From: Massilia sp. PDC64
GTDB taxonomy: Bacteria > Pseudomonadota > Gammaproteobacteria > Burkholderiales > Burkholderiaceae_D
DNA: 64,000 nt
NCBI RefSeq assembly: GCF_900101265.1
Contig: NZ_FMZS01000001.1
Span: 806,001-870,000, forward strand
Direction: 5' to 3'
Made by a program: the position numbers and the translations under genes. The notes beneath the pieces were generated by a model. That model was not told the origin of the DNA. It ran no database searches and worked only from the letters and a program-made list of their open reading frames with translations. This document shows, piece by piece, positions 62,191-64,000 of the stretch (position 1 is its first letter; the number at the start of each line of letters is the position of its first letter).

Positions 62191-63090
62191 ATGCTCACAT
62201 TCCAACAAATCATCCTGACTCTGCAAACCTACTGGGACAAGCAGGGTTGCGCCCTGCTCCAGCCGTACGACATGGAAGTCGGCGCGGGCACCTTCCACAC
62301 TGGCACCTTCCTGCGCGCGATCGGACCGGAACCGTGGCGCGCCGCCTACGTGCAACCGTCGCGCCGCCCGAAAGATGGCCGCTACGGCGAGAACCCGAAC
62401 CGCCTGCAGCACTATTATCAATACCAGGTCGTGCTGAAACCCGCGCCGGAAAACATCCTGGACCTGTACCTGGGTTCCCTGGAAGCGCTGGGCCTGGACC
62501 TGAAGAAGAACGACGTGCGCTTCGTCGAGGACGACTGGGAAAGCCCGACGCTGGGCGCATGGGGCCTCGGCTGGGAAGTCTGGCTGAACGGCATGGAAGT
62601 CACCCAGTTCACGTACTTCCAGCAGGTCGGCGGCCTCGATTGCAAGCCGGTGCTGGGCGAGATCACGTACGGCATCGAACGCCTCGCGATGTACCTGCAG
62701 GGCGTCGAGAACGTCTACGACCTCGTGTGGACGGAGTGGGAAGAAAACGGCGTCAAGAAGACGCTGTCGTACGGCGACGTCTTCCACCAGAACGAAGTCG
62801 AGCAGTCGACCTACAACTTCGAGCACTCGAACACGGACCTGCTGTTCCAGGCTTTCAATAACCACGAGAGCGAAGCCAAGCGCCTGATCGAACTGGCGCT
62901 CACGCTGCCCGCGTACGAGCAGATCATGAAGGCGTCGCACAGCTTCAACCTGCTGGATGCGCGCGGCGCGATCTCCGTCACCGAGCGCGCCGCCTACATC
63001 GGCCGCGTGCGCAACCTGTCGCGCCTCGTCGCCCAGGCCTATTACGATTCGCGCGAGAAGCTGGGCTTCCCCATGCTCCCGAAAGCCTGA
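62191..63090 (+). CDS. glyQ: Glycyl-tRNA synthetase alpha subunit
   Basis: Catalytic subunit of about 299 residues of the bacterial (alpha-beta)2 enzyme. The class II features are [33 protein letters not shown]-like N-terminal sequence (shown in parts), [24 protein letters not shown] and [13 protein letters not shown]. The ATG at 62191 fits the family start; a GTG at 62158 would add eleven residues. The beta subunit gene follows after 20 bases. Confidence 0.95.
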   Translation: MLTFQQIILTLQTYWDKQGCALLQPYDMEVGAGTFHTGTFLRAIGPEPWRAAYVQPSRRPKDGRYGENPNRLQHYYQYQVVLKPAPENILDLYLGSLEALGLDLKKNDVRFVEDDWESPTLGAWGLGWEVWLNGMEVTQFTYFQQVGGLDCKPVLGEITYGIERLAMYLQGVENVYDLVWTEWEENGVKKTLSYGDVFHQNEVEQSTYNFEHSNTDLLFQAFNNHESEAKRLIELALTLPAYEQIMKASHSFNLLDARGAISVTERAAYIGRVRNLSRLVAQAYYDSREKLGFPMLPKA

Positions 63091-63110
63091 GAAAAGAATA
63101 GAACGACACC

Positions 63111-64000
63111 ATGAATCAGACACTACTCGTCGAACTGCAGACCGAAGAGCTGCCGCCGAAGGCGCTCGTGAAACTGGGCGCCGCTTTTGCGAACGGCATC
63201 GCCAACGGCCTGAAGGCCCGTGATTTCCTCGACGCCGACAGCGTCGTCACCACCTACGCCACGCCGCGCCGCCTCGCGGTCTCCATCACCAACGTGCGCG
63301 CCACGTCGGCCGACAAGACCATCCGCGAGAAGATCCTGCCGGTGACCGTCGCCCTCGACAAGGACGGCAACCCGACCGCGCCGCTGGCCAAGAAACTGGC
63401 CGCCCTCGGCTTCCCCGACCTGAAGATCAGCGACCTCGAACGCGCCCAGGACGGCAAGGCCGAAAGCTTCTTCTACACATACACCGCACCGGGCATCGAG
63501 CTCGCCGAAGGCCTGCAGCCCGTGCTGGAAGACACGGTCGCCAAGCTGCCGATCCCGAAGGTGATGAGCTACCAGCGTCCGGACGGCGCCACCGTGCAGT
63601 TCGTGCGCCCCGTGCATTCGCTGCTGGCACTGCACGGCGAGACCATCGTCCCGCTGTCCCTGCTGGGCCTCAAGGCCGGCCGCAGCACGCTCGGCCACCG
63701 CTTCCTGTCGAACGGCCACGCGTTCGATATCGGCCATGCGGACGCCTACAACGAACTGCTGAAGGTCTTCGGCAAGGTCGTCGCCAATGCCGAGGAACGC
63801 AAGGAATCGATCCGCACCCAGCTGCTGGCCAAGGCCGGCGGCGACCAGGTGCTGATGCCGGAATCGCTGCTGGATGAAGTGGCGGCGCTCGTCGAATGGC
63901 CCGTCGTGTACGAATGCCATTTCGAGGAAGCCTTCCTCGCCGTGCCGCAGGAATGCCTGATCCTGACGATGCAGACGAACCAGAAATACTTCGCGCTGAC
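63111..64000 (+). CDS. glyS: Glycyl-tRNA synthetase beta subunit (cut by window edge)
   Basis: First 296 residues of the tRNA-binding beta subunit, which is usually about 690-700 residues. The start [22 protein letters not shown] and the [10 protein letters not shown] and GHRFLSNG stretches are typical. The frame stays open to the window end. The ATG at 63111 follows glyQ by 20 bases. Confidence 0.95.
   Translation, partial: MNQTLLVELQTEELPPKALVKLGAAFANGIANGLKARDFLDADSVVTTYATPRRLAVSITNVRATSADKTIREKILPVTVALDKDGNPTAPLAKKLAALGFPDLKISDLERAQDGKAESFFYTYTAPGIELAEGLQPVLEDTVAKLPIPKVMSYQRPDGATVQFVRPVHSLLALHGETIVPLSLLGLKAGRSTLGHRFLSNGHAFDIGHADAYNELLKVFGKVVANAEERKESIRTQLLAKAGGDQVLMPESLLDEVAALVEWPVVYECHFEEAFLAVPQECLILTMQTNQKYFAL

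Noticed and set aside
1-64000. CRISPR arrays, rRNA genes, complete insertion sequences, toxin-antitoxin or defence islands
   Set aside because: No regularly spaced repeats, transposase motifs or recognisable defence domains were found on either strand.

Overview
The window is GC-rich and dense with genes. It looks like the chromosome of a betaproteobacterium of the order Burkholderiales, most likely Oxalobacteraceae (Massilia-like). The evidence is the ybeZ-ybeY-corC-lnt-glyQ-glyS order, the queG/tsaE-amiC and mutL-miaA blocks, AGGAGAC-type ribosome binding sites, REP-like repeat doublets and a PEP-CTERM-like small protein. This assignment is inference from gene content, since no rRNA is present.

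Layout. 1-2453 (minus) holds a nitrate-type ABC uptake operon (ATPase cut by the window edge, permease, Tat-exported binding protein) behind a near-perfect sigma-54 promoter. 2768-9570 is a mixed set: cyclic-nucleotide phosphodiesterase/nucleotidase lipoprotein, Sel1 lipoprotein, two endonuclease/exonuclease/phosphatase proteins, DsbA-like oxidoreductase, plsY and ybaK. 9882-14174 encodes an RND efflux adaptor and pump without an outer-membrane partner. 14245-15910 carries a small charged protein, xerD and ogt. 15911-16334 has no long gene but contains a candidate small transcript. 16335-20099 pairs a lone TRAP-type binding protein with a divergent DctS/DctR-like two-component system.

20213-31280 is a housekeeping block: queG, tsaE, amiC, mutL and miaA. 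Six genes (mutarotase, lipoprotein, alpha-carbonic anhydrase, DedA, cyclophilin, cupin) lie between amiC and mutL. Two identical tRNA-Met genes follow. 31809-36886 is accessory: a lipoprotein with a duplicated unknown domain, a LysR regulator divergent from a D-tartrate dehydratase, and a secreted gluzincin-like protein. 36887-42752 is an acyl-CoA module (thiolase, acyl-CoA dehydrogenase, AMACR-type racemase) with DUF445 and DUF2007 genes downstream and a divergent TetR regulator. Two identical palindromic operators sit between thiolase and TetR.

42811-53054 contains a KefB-like antiporter, a DUF2182/DUF899 pair, a winged-helix regulator with a beta-propeller partner, an unusual membrane FtsH-like protease, a PEP-CTERM-like protein, an HDOD pair and a Q-rich HTH protein. 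53743-64000 is the conserved miaB-ybeZ-ybeY ... corC-lnt-glyQ-glyS cluster, interrupted between ybeY and corC by a Tat-exported molybdenum hydroxylase pair.

Most promising leads: the sigma-54/NtrC-like control of the nitrate operon; the orphan DctP with DctSR; the divergent FtsH paralogue; two loci combining Shine-Dalgarno or anti-Shine-Dalgarno tracts with strong terminators; and two REP-like families, one of which supplies the stop codons of both flanking genes. No phage, integrase-borne island, CRISPR array or complete insertion sequence was seen.
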